DNA from: Dactylonectria macrodidyma
Taxonomy: Eukaryota; Ascomycota; Sordariomycetes; Hypocreales; Nectriaceae
Direction: 5' to 3'
Assembly (NCBI GenBank): GCA_020744425.1
Contig: JAGMUV010000017.1
Location: 682,001 to 746,000 of the forward strand
DNA: 64,000 nt
In this document: positions 9,547 to 22,068 of the stretch, one piece after another
Layout of the letters: every line of letters begins with the position of its first letter
How positions within the stretch are numbered: the first letter of the stretch is position 1
Position numbers and translations under genes: made by a program
The notes under the pieces: generated by a model
Databases searched by the model: none
Seen by the model: only the letters and a program-made list of their open reading frames with translations
Told to the model about the DNA's origin: nothing

Positions 9547-11731
9547 TCAGACACCCCTTGTTTCTTGTTTGTTCAGTTTCCAGGGAATAGCCTGCCACAG
9601 CTGCATCAAATGTCGTCGCTTATTCAGAAACAAAACATAAGCTCTGTAAAAGTTTCATTTAGCAAAAGACAGCTTTCTGGAGATAGACTGAAGAAACAGG
9701 TTACTCACAAGGCAAGCGTGAAAACGAAGCCGGCTCCGACGTAGAAAGAAGTTGAAGAATAGTCAGAGATGTTAACCAATTGCGGGATGCTGTACGCCGA
9801 CGGTGGTAGGAGTTGTGTTGACGTTGGATAATGCGCAGCCACAGCCGAATATGTAGTGGTTACATCATTTGACCATTCCGTAGGTCCAGGAGTAGTAGCG
9901 TAAGCAACGTCGGCAGAGGTCGAGCCTTCGTTGACAGAAACCTCAGGTACAGTTGCATCGAGAGAATCACTATCAAAGGCATCTGGGTCATTGAACCCAA
10001 CGCCTACAACATCGTAGTCAAGTTTCTGTAACCTGCCTGTGCGAATCTCAACTGCAGGAGTAGAGCCGATGATATTTCCATCGGCGTCCATAGCTGCGAC
10101 ACGGGCGAAGGAAGTGTTGTACATAATATCGAACGGAGTTTCAAAACCCAAGCGGTGAGATTGGGCAACGACGTTATCAGCTCCGCTGAGTTGGGATATG
10201 TTATTGGATTGAAGCTATTAATAGTCAGCTCTGAGTTGTTATACCGTAAGGAAAAGGATGAGCAGGGGAATCCGTCACGCACAAGAACCCACTGGTCGAC
10301 ATTGGTAGCCCCATTCCACGAGACAAATATCTTCTTAGGGCCCCCTTCAACCTCGGCTGCCGCTGAAATATTCGGGCCCCAGGATGGCTTCCCCTCCCAC
10401 GGACCCATAAAGGTTCTATAAGCAATGACAGCCGGAAATCCGTGGTCGTGATGGATAACCCGACCGCGCTGGAAGTCCAGAACAATCTCTCCGTCGGGCG
10501 TGTGTTCCGTGAACATGGGATTCTGGCCCCACGCGATGACGGTGTTTCCGTTGGAGAGACGTTGAGCCCCGCCTCGCGAGATGCTCATGATCTTCTGCGG
10601 GTGGTACCATTCGTTGACGACCCAGACGGTCTTTTTTACGGGATCGAACTCGAGCTCCAAACCGCGGGAGCATGTTCGGTTGAGGCAAAAGCCGTTGTCG
10701 AGTCCGGCGTTGTCGAATAGGATGATGCGGTTCTCGCCCGTCAGCCGCGGTTGGTGTTGGAAGGCAAACGCGGCCGATTTTCCGCCTTCGCTAATGTCAG
10801 TGAACTGATTCCTCTTGCCTCCCATGACCCATTTCACCTCCTTCGTCTTTCCGTCGACGAGAGTGATGGTGCTAAAGTGGCGGTGGCTAATCATGAAGTC
10901 CCCGTTTGGAGTCTACAGGGTTCTCTAGTTAGTTCAACTGAACAACTTCTTGCACAGACGATATCAAGAGGTTGGAGAAAATCGCACCTTTTCCACGCTA
11001 TTCATGTGGCAAAAGTCGAATGCCTTGGTTCCAAGGTTATAAACACCTGTTCCCTTGTACTTCCAGTACGAATCGCTAATGTCAAAATAGTCCAGCGTCG
11101 CCCACTGAAATAGCACCTTGTTCTCTACAGGCTCAATCTCTTGGATGTGGCAGTTCAGGATAGGGTCAGACTTGAGCCCTCCTAACGATGTCAGATCCAC
11201 ATTGACTTCAGGGCACACAATTAAAACCACTGTGTCATCTTTGGTAAGATGCGCTTCGTGGGAATCTCCATTGCGGCCAGCCAGCTCGCCTTGTGGACGG
11301 ACATAATACAGCGGCTGGTAGTGCTGATTGAAGATGCGGACACCTTGATCAACAAAGACAGAGAGCACCCACTGGTCCTTGAACCAGTTGCCCTCAGCGG
11401 CCTGGGAGAAGAAGTAATGCTCGTCGGCCCAGATGAGGCTGAGGTCCTTGGCGGAGACAATACTAGGGCCAAACCGCTCGCCATAGGAGCCCGTCATGAA
11501 TAGGTAGGCAGACTCATTAGAGTCAACGTGCTCCAGCTTGTTGACCTGATAAATGGGTGCCTTGACCAGCGGCGCCGAGTGGAAAGACTGTATCGGTTTC
11601 TCGCCGAGCGACCCGTTCTGATACGACGCGTAGTCGGTATGCAGTGGCACATCGGCCATGACTGAAGTTGGAAGTACACATAGTGAGGCGATGATGCCTG
11701 CCAGGGCTCGTCCGACTGTCATGCGCGGCAT
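9547..11731 (-). CDS. Arylsulfotransferase-family (ASST-like) membrane-anchored protein
   Basis: This is a fungal member of the Arylsulfotran_2 family, predicted beta-propeller proteins of the secretory pathway; the reaction in fungi is not established. Exons are 11731-10988, 10912-10245, 10185-9709 and 9643-9547, with phase-consistent introns of 75, 59 and 65 nt. The ATG at 11731 precedes the signal sequence ALAGIIASLCVLPTSVMA. Family blocks seen are GDSHEAHL, TPNGDFMISHRHFSTI, VKWVMGGKRNQF, FAFQHQPRL, ILFDNAGLDNG, VNEWYHP and SWNGATNVDQW. The fourth exon matters: it completes a C-terminal membrane helix (VGAGFVFTLALAYVLFL) followed by NKRR and a short tail, so the protein is predicted to be a type I membrane protein. 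Without it the helix would be cut at a TGA at 9705-9707. The Ser/Thr-rich stretch before the helix resembles a stalk. Confidence 0.84.
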
Positions 11732-12673
11732 GATGTGGTGACCTAAAAAGGGGCCGGTTAAAAACCCCCAGACACCCTCAGCCAAGTGAGTGGTTTAGAA
11801 GTAGAAACGGGGAATCATTCTGTGGGCCTGGTGAGGCCAGACCGATCTGGAGAGATGCTGGCAGACAAATGAAGGGAACTAGAAACAGATCTACGCTGCA
11901 GGTGAATGCAAGGGGAAAACAAGAATCTTCAAGAGAAGGCAACTGCTTCCAAAGAGCCACCGACTTCCGACGCGTACCCGAGGATCCGTCTCCTTGATTG
12001 CGGAGACGCGCTGACTTCCACGTATGGCCAGATGATGCTTACACAGCGCAAGGGGGCCCTGGTCAAAATGTCACCCTTCGAGGTTGCGAGACCAATTAAA
12101 AGCAGCGCCTACGCATGGAGGACAAGGTAGAGAACAAATCACTCGATGGATATCTATTTAAGGATTCACTGCACGCAGCCGCCACGCGTCCCAAATCTTT
12201 TGAGCACGAGACTAGCCTAGCCCAGTTGCTGGCTGTGAGCATCTTTATGGCCGAGTCAATGTATTATTAGTTCACAGCCTTTTCTTCTTCTCAACGAGTC
12301 ACTAAAAAGACGGAGCGTGTCCGTATTTGGTGTAATACATATGTTCGTGCAGTTTGATCTTACAATCGGTATTCCACTCCTTTTAAACTTAGTCGCTATG
12401 AATAGACTCTTTTGTAATGGGCCGCCCTTGACATTGGCGGGGGTAATACTTGTCTATGCCCTATGCCTTGTCTATGGCGAGGTGGTGTAACACTTTGCTA
12501 ATCCCGAGGGGGCATCACCTCTTTTAATACGTCGTAGTTATAACAGCAGTGAGAGGGAATCCCAGCTTAAGAATAGTGGCGGGAAATTATTCAGCTGTTG
12601 CGTTAATTTAACCGGTCATTCTCTGGCTATGGCGAAGTACTGACAATGCTCGAGCGGGTCGAAAGGCCAACAT
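11732..12673. other. Intergenic, upstream of the ASST-like gene
   Basis: This is the probable promoter of the minus-strand ASST-like gene plus the 3' flank of the DUF3632 relic. No gene, repeat or RNA is recognised. Confidence 0.5.
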
Positions 12674-13675
12674 CTAATCAAGTTGCATCTCGGCCTTCTT
12701 CATTGACTCTAGCGCTTCCCGAGCAGCCGTCCGCCCTTGGTTCGAGAAAATCTGTTCGTTAGCCAATGCTGCCCACCTCTCCATCCAAAAGTTTCATCTT
12801 TTCAAGGAGCCTCCTCCACGGCCTTGCCAAAGTCCATTCATCTGCGGCGTGCAGCTTTCTACTCCCCACAAGCCATGGTGACCTTCGCCAGTGTACTTCT
12901 GCTTGGACCGACGATACAGTTCTGGCGCCGAGCATATAAACAACGAAGCAGCGGCCTCGAGATCCAGAGGCTCATTTCTCTCTGGGTTGATCTCCACTGC
13001 ATCTAAAATGGTGTAACTGGCACGGTCGAGAGCTGCGCCGTAAGATGATAAGGTCTTGTCACCTGTTGAAGCTAGTCGGGCCGTATAAGGCGTTGGCGTT
13101 AATCCAGGCTTCCTTTCGTGCAGTGCGCTCTTCCTCCGGGTATTTCTCGATTTTAAATCGTGCCCCATGGTTTATTAAATTGGAGTTAGTATTTCTCATG
13201 GCTAACTTCTATTTGAATCCTCACGATTGTAGTTGTCAGCTCAGTCATTAGCCCAGTTTGTGAGTTCCCTCCAGAAATACCCATCATCAAGATATATAAG
13301 CTCTTCTCCTTCCCCTTTCGGCTCTTCTTCTCTTGGAAAAATTCGAATCTCTTCAAGGATTGTGACGACCTTGTGCTGAGCAGATGGTATTGCGACAGCA
13401 GTGTCGTTCAGCAGAGTCCATAGCCCACCAAGTCGCTGTTGCATCTCAAGGGGTGTTGGTGAGGCTGATGGATGTGTCACCAATCGTATGGCGGCATCCT
13501 TTGTCGATATCTGGTCATTTAAGCACGCTTCGAGTCCGCGGAGCTGATCTTGGGTGATGTTGAAATCTTTAAATATGGACGGGGCTTGGGCGAAGAAATG
13601 GCCTATCGTGATTGCGAAAATGCGATTTAATGAATGACGAATCAAAGAATTGTTGAAAATCACAGTATGGCACAT
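12674..13675 (-). pseudogene. DUF3632 family gene, frameshifted
   Basis: The 5' part (13675 down to about 13220) reads as one frame with EACLNDQISTKDAAIRLV, GLWTLLNDTAVAIPSAQHK and ELIYLDDGYFWRELTNWAN, the usual layout of this fungal family of unknown function. An intron from GTGAGG near 13227 to an AG at about 13145 would join it to KYPEEERTARKEAWINANALY, but a TGA lies just before the donor. After WINANALY the frame shifts by one base near 13080-13090 and continues as ARLASTGDKTLSSYGAALD and LDLEAAASLFICSAPELY. Near 12840 it changes frame again (LHAADEWTLARPWRRLLEK) and once more before the final ANEQIFSNQGRTAAREALE, ending at a TAG at 12674-12676. Several independent breaks make a working product unlikely. 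Confidence 0.68.
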
Positions 13676-14101
13676 ATAGAGACATTATCTATTTTCCACA
13701 CTGGCATGAGTATGCAGAGATCTCTTTTAACTGAGGAATCCGGATGTGGCGAGGCATATACGTCATGATGCCACGTTTGCAGCTTGAGGGTCCTTTTCAT
13801 TATTAGGCAGAACAGTACACTATGTAACGAGTAATGTATTACGGCCCCAATACTACACAAATATGTGAACACAAGTTGTAAAAGATAATCACAGCTAATA
13901 TATATTCAATGATCGTGGAGTTGGTTCAGCATCAAGTACAAGCTTCTGTAGAATGGAAAGGTGAACTGTGTCCAAACAAAAAGGGCCACGGCTCCGTGTG
14001 CTTCGCCTCAAAAGTTTTCTCGCTTCAGTCTGAACTTGAGATATGTGGCTTAAGATAGCTAGCTGGCCTCAAGATTTGACTCTCCTACTGTGGCCTTCCG
14101 C
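13676..14101. other. Intergenic, nothing recognised
   Basis: AT-rich DNA between the DUF3632 relic and the 3' end of the acetylxylan esterase gene; no coding signal is seen. Confidence 0.5.
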
Positions 14102-14941
14102 TTACGCGCTAAGCTTGCTATTCACGAACTGCAACGCGGCTTGTCCGTAGATGGAGCCGTACTGCTGGTGGTGGTTGGCGTCACTTCCTCTGCAGCAATA
14201 TGGGTCTGGAGAGTCGCAGTAAGACTTGATCTTGCTCGCAGATGGGCAAGAAAATCCAGCGGGGCGAGGATCAAACTGTACAGAGTGTAAGCTGTTGGTT
14301 GACGGTAATATCCGGAACGTTGAAATGGTGACATACCCCGTATTGAGTGCAAGTTCCAACGTTGTAAGAGAGTCCGGCGATATAACGAGGGTCACCCATG
14401 AAAATGGCTGCTTTGACCATGTTCACCGCTGAGGCGGAGAGGAGAACGGCGGTATTGGACAGCCCTTGGTTCGGGTCGCCGCCTCCGCAGAAAGCATTGT
14501 CCATGATTTGGCCACCCTGCGGTCAAGATGTCAGAAACGGCGCTTATTTGCTTCCCAGTATATTTAGGCGGCATCATAGACACGAAGCCCACTTACTTGG
14601 GAATACCCAACCAGAACCAACTTCGTAGTTGGGCATCGGCTGTTGAACGAGTTCACCGCAGAGGCAACAGCATTTGTGCCAGTCACCACGGAATTCGCGT
14701 AGCTGATGCCTCCACAGCTGCTCTGACCACCGCAAGCAGGGTAGACAATGGCCTCAGAAGTTGCACCTGGGTTTGAATTGAGAATCAAGTTGACAACAGT
14801 GCCTGCAGAGCCATATCCAGGAGAGACAGTAGTCTCTCGGGCACCAAAGACATGGATGGGCGGGCAACTCTGTCTCGGGACTAGGCCAGCAACCAGTCTC
14901 TGCGAAAACAGAAACGCCAAGATGGCGTTGACTTTAACCAT
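14102..14941 (-). CDS. Acetylxylan esterase, CE5/cutinase superfamily
   Basis: This secreted serine esterase removes acetyl groups from xylan and so helps endoxylanase. Exons are 14941-14597, 14516-14337 and 14275-14102, giving 231 residues, the usual size. Both introns are phase 0 (GTAAGT...CAG, 80 nt; GTATGT...CAG, 61 nt). The ATG at 14941 starts a short signal peptide (NAILAFLF...). Catalytic Ser114 lies in GYSQGG, split by intron 1 right after GYSQ. Asp199 is in DPYCC and His211 follows 12 residues later, the spacing of characterised fungal acetylxylan esterases. Paired cysteines (CPPIHVFGARET, CGGQSSCGG, CCRG) support the CE5 fold rather than a true cutinase. It is divergent from the GH11 xylanase across 1.1 kb with XlnR-type sites. 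Confidence 0.92.
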
Positions 14942-16720
<1,779 letters not shown>

Positions 16721-17298
16721 TCTAGTTTTGAAGGGCATGGAATCGTGCTAGGCGTCCACCCTAGCCAGCAGGTGAATGTGAGAGGAAACACGGGGAAGCA
16801 GATTCAAGTTAGTTGGTGGATGTTGTAGTGAGTTGGTTCAGTGCCTGTCGTTACCGCAAAACATCATTCGTCCTTTCTACTTCTATAGCTTGTACATATT
16901 TATATGCGAATTTTGACTTGGGCCCCATTATATTCGTTCACGTTCCGAAGCTATGGTGGTGTTTGTCCTTCAGTTGCCAGTCTGAGCCTCATTCAGTCTT
17001 CAGCTAGATGTCTGCGGCGGAAGATTTCCCATAGCCAGATCCAATGGCAGCGTTGAAAGTCAAAAACTAGCCGGAATGCTTATGATACATACTCTTCCTA
17101 CGTTCTATCTTTTCGTTACACAGCTTGTGATTGAGGAGATGTGTAATACACTCGGGTGAACAGTTGAAGTGGTAGCAGTACTTTATAGTCTAATATGCTA
17201 CAACGAAATAAGGGTGTACAGATAGAAATCTCCATTAAATGATTGTGAATCGCCTTTCTCAGTTTCAGAACTACTCTTGCTCCTCTTGCTCATCAGTG
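16721..17298. other. Intergenic, convergent 3' flanks
   Basis: 3' flanking DNA of the xylanase and of the minus-strand secreted protein gene; no further feature is recognised. Confidence 0.5.
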
Positions 17299-19326
17299 TT
17301 AAGTGTTCAACGTCTCAGTATCGCAAACAGGGCAGTCGAAGCATGACTGATCACTCCAAGCACCATAGTTCCAGCGGGAATCCGAAAAGCCACTGCTGGT
17401 GGTAGTGAACGGGGAGAAGATGCATTTGTTTGTCTTCCAGTCATGTGTGGAGGAAACGCAGTCGTCCAGCTGGGCGCAAACGGCGGCGCACTGCTCAGCG
17501 GAAGATTGGTAGGGGTAGTCGACAATGTCTGCAAAGAAGAAGATGGAGTCGGGATCACCCACGCCCTGAACGTCGCCACCTTCCAGGCAGGTAAGGCCTG
17601 AAATTGAAGCCGACGGCTTGTACGGGCAGCCATCGCCGTTAGTCAATCCACAAGTTGCCAGAGGGTTGCCCGGAGTGGGCGAAGCGAGGGCTTGCGAGCA
17701 GCTTGGACAGCTCCAGCATGCAAGGTCGCTCCAGATGGAGTGCCAATTGGGGTCGTTCATGGTGCTGAAGCGCGCGCCATCAAGATTGCTATTCATCCAG
17801 TAGCACTGCTTATTGACAGGGTTAAATCCAGAAGATTCACAAAGAGGGTCCGTTGAGCAGAGGGCGGCGCATTCCTCCTCAGACTCTTGGTACGGGTAGT
17901 CGGTCTTAGAATACTCGTAGCCACCTCCTTGAAGCCAGCCAACTCGGCCGCAAACGAGACTGTCTCCAATATCGGTGGCCCTCTCACATACTTCTCCGTG
18001 GACAAAGGAGCAAGTTCTGGTAGGATACGAAGGCGCAGTAGAGGTAGAGCGAACCTGCTCGGTGCAAGTAGGGCACGCAACACATGACGCGTCGGTCCAA
18101 TCCAAGTATCCTTGGCCGTCGCCCACCTCGAACTGCGAGTCGGTGATGGAGTGAGTCGAGAAGAGGCATCGATCACTTGCTTGGTCGTATGCCGACGAGC
18201 CGCAGCGATCTGGCATGTTTGCGCAGACGGCTTGACACTGAATCCAGTTGGTCTGCCAGGGATACCAATCCTTGTTAACGAGGAAGGTCTTCTCGAAGCG
18301 ACCTCTGTTATAGCAATCGGTGGAAGCGACATTTCCGCTATAGTAGTCGTCAAACAAGGAGCAGCCCTGGTCGAGAGCGACTGTGCATGAGGGGATCGGC
18401 GGCCTAACTTCGCCCGAGACATCAGGCAAGTATGGCACGGTATATGTTGGGGTCGTGGCAGCCGAAGGGGTGTTTTCGCTTGGGGGAGTGGTCGTACCAA
18501 CTGTCGAAGTTGAAGGGACAGTTGTCGAAGGCACTGGTGTTGAATCTCCGCCAGGGGTGGTGGGACCCGGACCCAAGTCCGAAGCAGACGGCGTTGCCGA
18601 ATTAACTGGAGTCACCGGGGTGTTTACACCAGTGGTACCAGTCTCTGTAGGAACTGGAACGCTCGATACTCCACTTGCAAGTTGAGCGGCGTCGTAGTCG
18701 ATGATGAACGAGTCGATATTAGCAGGTGTGACCAGGTTAGAAACGAAGATCTGGTCGATATAGACGACGGACGTGCCGCCGTTGGTGCAGATGAGGAGGA
18801 ATCGGAAGTTTGCTGTGGTGGAGCTGATTCTGACTGACTGGACGACTCGGACCCATTGCGAAGAGGCACTCAAGAAGTTGGACATGATGAAGGGCTCTTC
18901 GTTACCGAAGAAACCTTCGATCCAGCAAGTATTGGCCGCGCTGCTTGATGCAACAAAGTAGTAAAACTGGACGGTATAAGGCGTAACGGGCGCCAGATCA
19001 AACAGATCCTGGTCGATGGCAGCTGTCGCTCCCACCTCTCGCTTCCGCTTGCCACCGGGTCTCGGACCCGTGGCAGTCAACTGCCCGCATCCAGTTTCCG
19101 TATTCCCATTCGCCGTATTGCCGTTCACATTATTCTGGCTTCCCTCGCCAGAGACCCCAAAGGCGTAGATTTCTCCAGGTCCTGGAGCGGCACGTTCCAA
19201 GTTACCATTGACGACCAGGTTCTTCACGGTGAGAGTAGACGGAGTGCCGGGGTGGCAGACACTCGCCGACGCGAAACCGAGAGAACCTGAGAGGGCCAAA
19301 GCCGCAAGCCCGATGAGAGAACGCAT
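17299..19326 (-). CDS. Large secreted protein with three cysteine-rich modules
   Basis: A single exon encodes 675 residues from the ATG at 19326. It has a signal peptide (LIGLAALALSGSLGFASA), an N-terminal domain of about 190 residues resembling the beta-sandwich modules of fungal secreted proteins (LVVNGNLERA...FRFLLICTNGG...VVYIDQIFVSN), a Thr/Pro/Ser-rich linker (about residues 230-300) and three repeats of about 100-110 residues. Each repeat carries a run of cysteines, a YPYQ or WYPWQ segment followed by C-x3-C, and ends with W-[ST]-D-x3-C-x2-CP-x-C. The repeats look like PAN/apple-type or related disulfide modules that bind proteins or glycans. No enzyme motif is seen. It is probably a wall-associated or extracellular adhesin; the function is unknown. 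The neighbours are secreted xylan-degrading enzymes. Confidence 0.8.
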   Translation of the reverse strand: MRSLIGLAALALSGSLGFASASVCHPGTPSTLTVKNLVVNGNLERAAPGPGEIYAFGVSGEGSQNNVNGNTANGNTETGCGQLTATGPRPGGKRKREVGATAAIDQDLFDLAPVTPYTVQFYYFVASSSAANTCWIEGFFGNEEPFIMSNFLSASSQWVRVVQSVRISSTTANFRFLLICTNGGTSVVYIDQIFVSNLVTPANIDSFIIDYDAAQLASGVSSVPVPTETGTTGVNTPVTPVNSATPSASDLGPGPTTPGGDSTPVPSTTVPSTSTVGTTTPPSENTPSAATTPTYTVPYLPDVSGEVRPPIPSCTVALDQGCSLFDDYYSGNVASTDCYNRGRFEKTFLVNKDWYPWQTNWIQCQAVCANMPDRCGSSAYDQASDRCLFSTHSITDSQFEVGDGQGYLDWTDASCVACPTCTEQVRSTSTAPSYPTRTCSFVHGEVCERATDIGDSLVCGRVGWLQGGGYEYSKTDYPYQESEEECAALCSTDPLCESSGFNPVNKQCYWMNSNLDGARFSTMNDPNWHSIWSDLACWSCPSCSQALASPTPGNPLATCGLTNGDGCPYKPSASISGLTCLEGGDVQGVGDPDSIFFFADIVDYPYQSSAEQCAAVCAQLDDCVSSTHDWKTNKCIFSPFTTTSSGFSDSRWNYGAWSDQSCFDCPVCDTETLNT

Positions 19327-20179
19327 GGTGAAAAGAATGACAATCGAGCTTGGTCGTACAGAGCACAGAGGCGTGCCATGATCAGCGGCTGGGGGCTTTT
19401 AATAAAGACGAGCAAATGCCGCTTCGGCGGGGGATTCTAGCCTTCCAAAGCAACCCCTAGGAACAGTCAAATGAGATGCCTCAGATCGCTCTTGAACTAT
19501 TAGACCGCTACAGATGATCTATCAAAACGGGCGAGTTCAGCTCACATCTCGTCTCCGTTGTCGATGTTTCGGCAGTGCGCTATACCCGAACTATTGGCGC
19601 TCCAGGGCCTAAAAAAGCAAAGCTGGGTGCCGCCACGGTGGATATAAGCATACTAGCGACCCTTAAAGCCTAAAATTTGCCGGCTATTGGGAAGCCAGTC
19701 AGCCGAATGCCCTGACTAACTATTCGAAAATTACCCATTGTTTTTATGCCGAACTTTTTTCGGTTCTAGCCGCCTGCGTGTCACTGGGATGTCTCCACCA
19801 CGTGCATTCTAATTGATCCACGCGGGCTGCTCATCGGAAGATGCTACCGCCTTACAGCCTAGAGCCAGGATGTCAGCGATCTAGACCACCATCTCCACTG
19901 TTCGAGAGTGCAACGCCCCCACTACATCGACTGCAACCCCCGATTTTAAGGTCAATAGTTATGTGACTCCGGAAGTCGCGGCTAGAGCATGTCGAGTTGT
20001 GGACAGAAGGACGAGAGCTGACCCCTCCAAATCCCCATGTGAAGATCTGAAGCCAGTACTACCCTGCACCATGACATAGGAGGGATCTCCTTCGATCGAA
20101 CATCTTTTAGTAACTCAAGAGACAACATAGCGATGGGTAACTTCTTATGGGACTTGTTCATCTTCTTATATTCCCTAGA
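19327..20179. other. Intergenic, promoter of the secreted modular protein
   Basis: No coding homology is recognised. The region includes the upstream DNA of the gene starting at 19326 and the 3' flank of the broken gene at 20180-22068. Confidence 0.45.
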
Positions 20180-22068
20180 CTACAGCTCATCCATTTCATC
20201 CGTATCAACAACCCTTTTCAATGGTTCGACCACGTTCTCAAACAACCATGGGACTAGGTCTCCGTCGATCTTGCTTCCAGTGCATGCACGAATCACATCC
20301 CGGTATATTGGCGACAGAAGGGCAAGGTTTTCCTTCTTGACTCTGACAGAACGAACCCGGTCAGGTAGACTCGTCCCAGCGACAAGTTCCCACGCCCCAA
20401 CTTCATAGAGAAGGATACCAAGCTTTTTGGCAGTTTCCGTTTCCACCGTGTCACCACGGCGCCCAGCCAAAGCCATGGCTGAGGATGACGAGACTATTTT
20501 CGCGGTGCTTGCTATCCTGAGTGGCGCAAATGGGTTGATGCGCGCCATTCTAGGCTCAAGCTCTTCACCGGACTCGCCAAGGGCTGAGTAGTACCGAAGA
20601 TCTTTGCCTTCAAGGCTCCTCGGGCCCTGCGCTTGTACGCGACACATGAGTGATGCTGCGATGGTGAGGCCGAGATGAACCATAAACCTAGCGTGACTAT
20701 GTTGCCTGAAAATCTTCTGCTCAGTATTATCGGCGAGGCACTCATGGAGACTCCGTTCAGCCGAGTGTTGTGTCGAGTCGGAGAACACATGAATCGCCAC
20801 AACTGTATTTCCCGAGAATCCTCCCCAGCCGCTGAGTTGAACAGTGCTGGGGTCTGTGTTGGCAAAGGCCTGCACGCTTTAGATCTTCTCCTCCTTCCTG
20901 TGGACCTTGAATTTTTTTTTGCTCCATCGCTACGTCGAAGACGAAGTATTTGTTGCATGCCGACAGAACTGATGAAGATTCTCCCAAAGGACCGGGTTCA
21001 ACTGTGCTCATCGAAGGCAGGGTCTCGACTCGCGTGTAAAACGCCGCACTCTCGGGCCGGAACTGATCATGACCGGAGTTCATGGAAAACACAGTCTGGA
21101 GCTGGAAGGGGTCTTCATGCAGCATGAATTGAACGCTTGTCTGCTGGATCCCCTGCAGGCTAGCAAGCGACTCAGTGAGCTGTCTCAATCGGCCCCCGGT
21201 GTTCTTGTACCGTGCCAGTAATGGTTTCAGCCGTTTAGCTCTTAGCAGATTTGCTACTGATCTTTTTGTGTTATTGAATTGGATTTCCGAGGTGAAGAAC
21301 TCTCTGTGACCCTTAAGTCATTCAAGAGTTCTAGTAAGGCATCTTGCCTCAAACTCCATGTGCCGAGGTGAAGAAATGAGGTTTGGCGTTGTATTTCTTT
21401 TGCTCGGTCTGATAAAATTGACGTGTCTAGGTCTTGAAAACGAACTGTGACGTCCGTGATGCTCGCCGGCACTTCGGTAGCGGCGATGACTGGAGGTCGA
21501 AGAATTTTCTTACCTTCCCCCTTTTCTTTTTCCGACGCCTTTTTCGACGCCTTTTTCGCCTCTTTTTTTGTCTATGAAGTTCCAAACCACTTCTTTGGAT
21601 GCAGAAGCTCGTGATCAGTTCACGCCCGAGAAGTTGGTCTAACTCCAGAAGTAAGCGTTGGCGATTTCCTGTCAGTTTCCTGGGTCCCCGAATCCAGAGC
21701 AGAAACTTTGCTAGGTAAAGTCGAAATATCAGGGTTCGACACGCTTGCTGGAGCAGCCGATGAGTCGATTGTGCCCGAAGCAGTGGGGGTTTCTACAATC
21801 GTCGTTGCTTTCGTATTGTTTCTAGATGACGACGAATCGATTGCTGTTGGTGAGAACCGTTAATGAGTATGAAACCTGGGGAATGTTTAAACCTACCATT
21901 GAGCTCTTGCACTTGCCCATCTCCGCTTTTCTTTAGATTGGGAGAGCCAACCTCGAAGGCTAGGATCAAATCCTCACAGCTCTGAAGGTCGTCAGCCCAC
22001 TGTAGCAGGCAGGTCCTGAGGGGGCGCCTGAGGTGTTTTCGATCGCTCGAGAGGGGGTCTTCAGACAA
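20180..22068 (-). pseudogene. Broken gene of unknown function (possibly DUF7580-like)
   Basis: Minus-strand coding-like blocks follow one another: 22068-21793 (with CLLQWADDLQSCEDLILAFEVG), 21472-21254, 21188 downward (SVQFMLHEDPFQLQTVFSMN, AAFYTRVETLPSMS, KYFVFDVAMEQKK), and 20875-20180 (KKLGILLYEVGAWELVAG, YRDVIRACTG, FENVVEPLKRVVD). The last block resembles the C-terminal end of fungal DUF7580-type proteins, with a short helical ILLYE segment and a terminal acidic tail. A run of nine A/T pairs at about 20915-20923 coincides with a frame change, and a TAA stop precedes the resumed frame (SVQAFANTDPS). I could not place a canonical intron there. It is either a pseudogene or a gene whose exons I cannot resolve; the family assignment is weak. 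Confidence 0.4.

Noticed and set aside
17793..18500. Minus-strand second frame of 235 codons
   Set aside because: A shadow of the 675-residue secreted protein in another frame of the same strand; rich in Arg/Pro/Ser as expected from codon bias.
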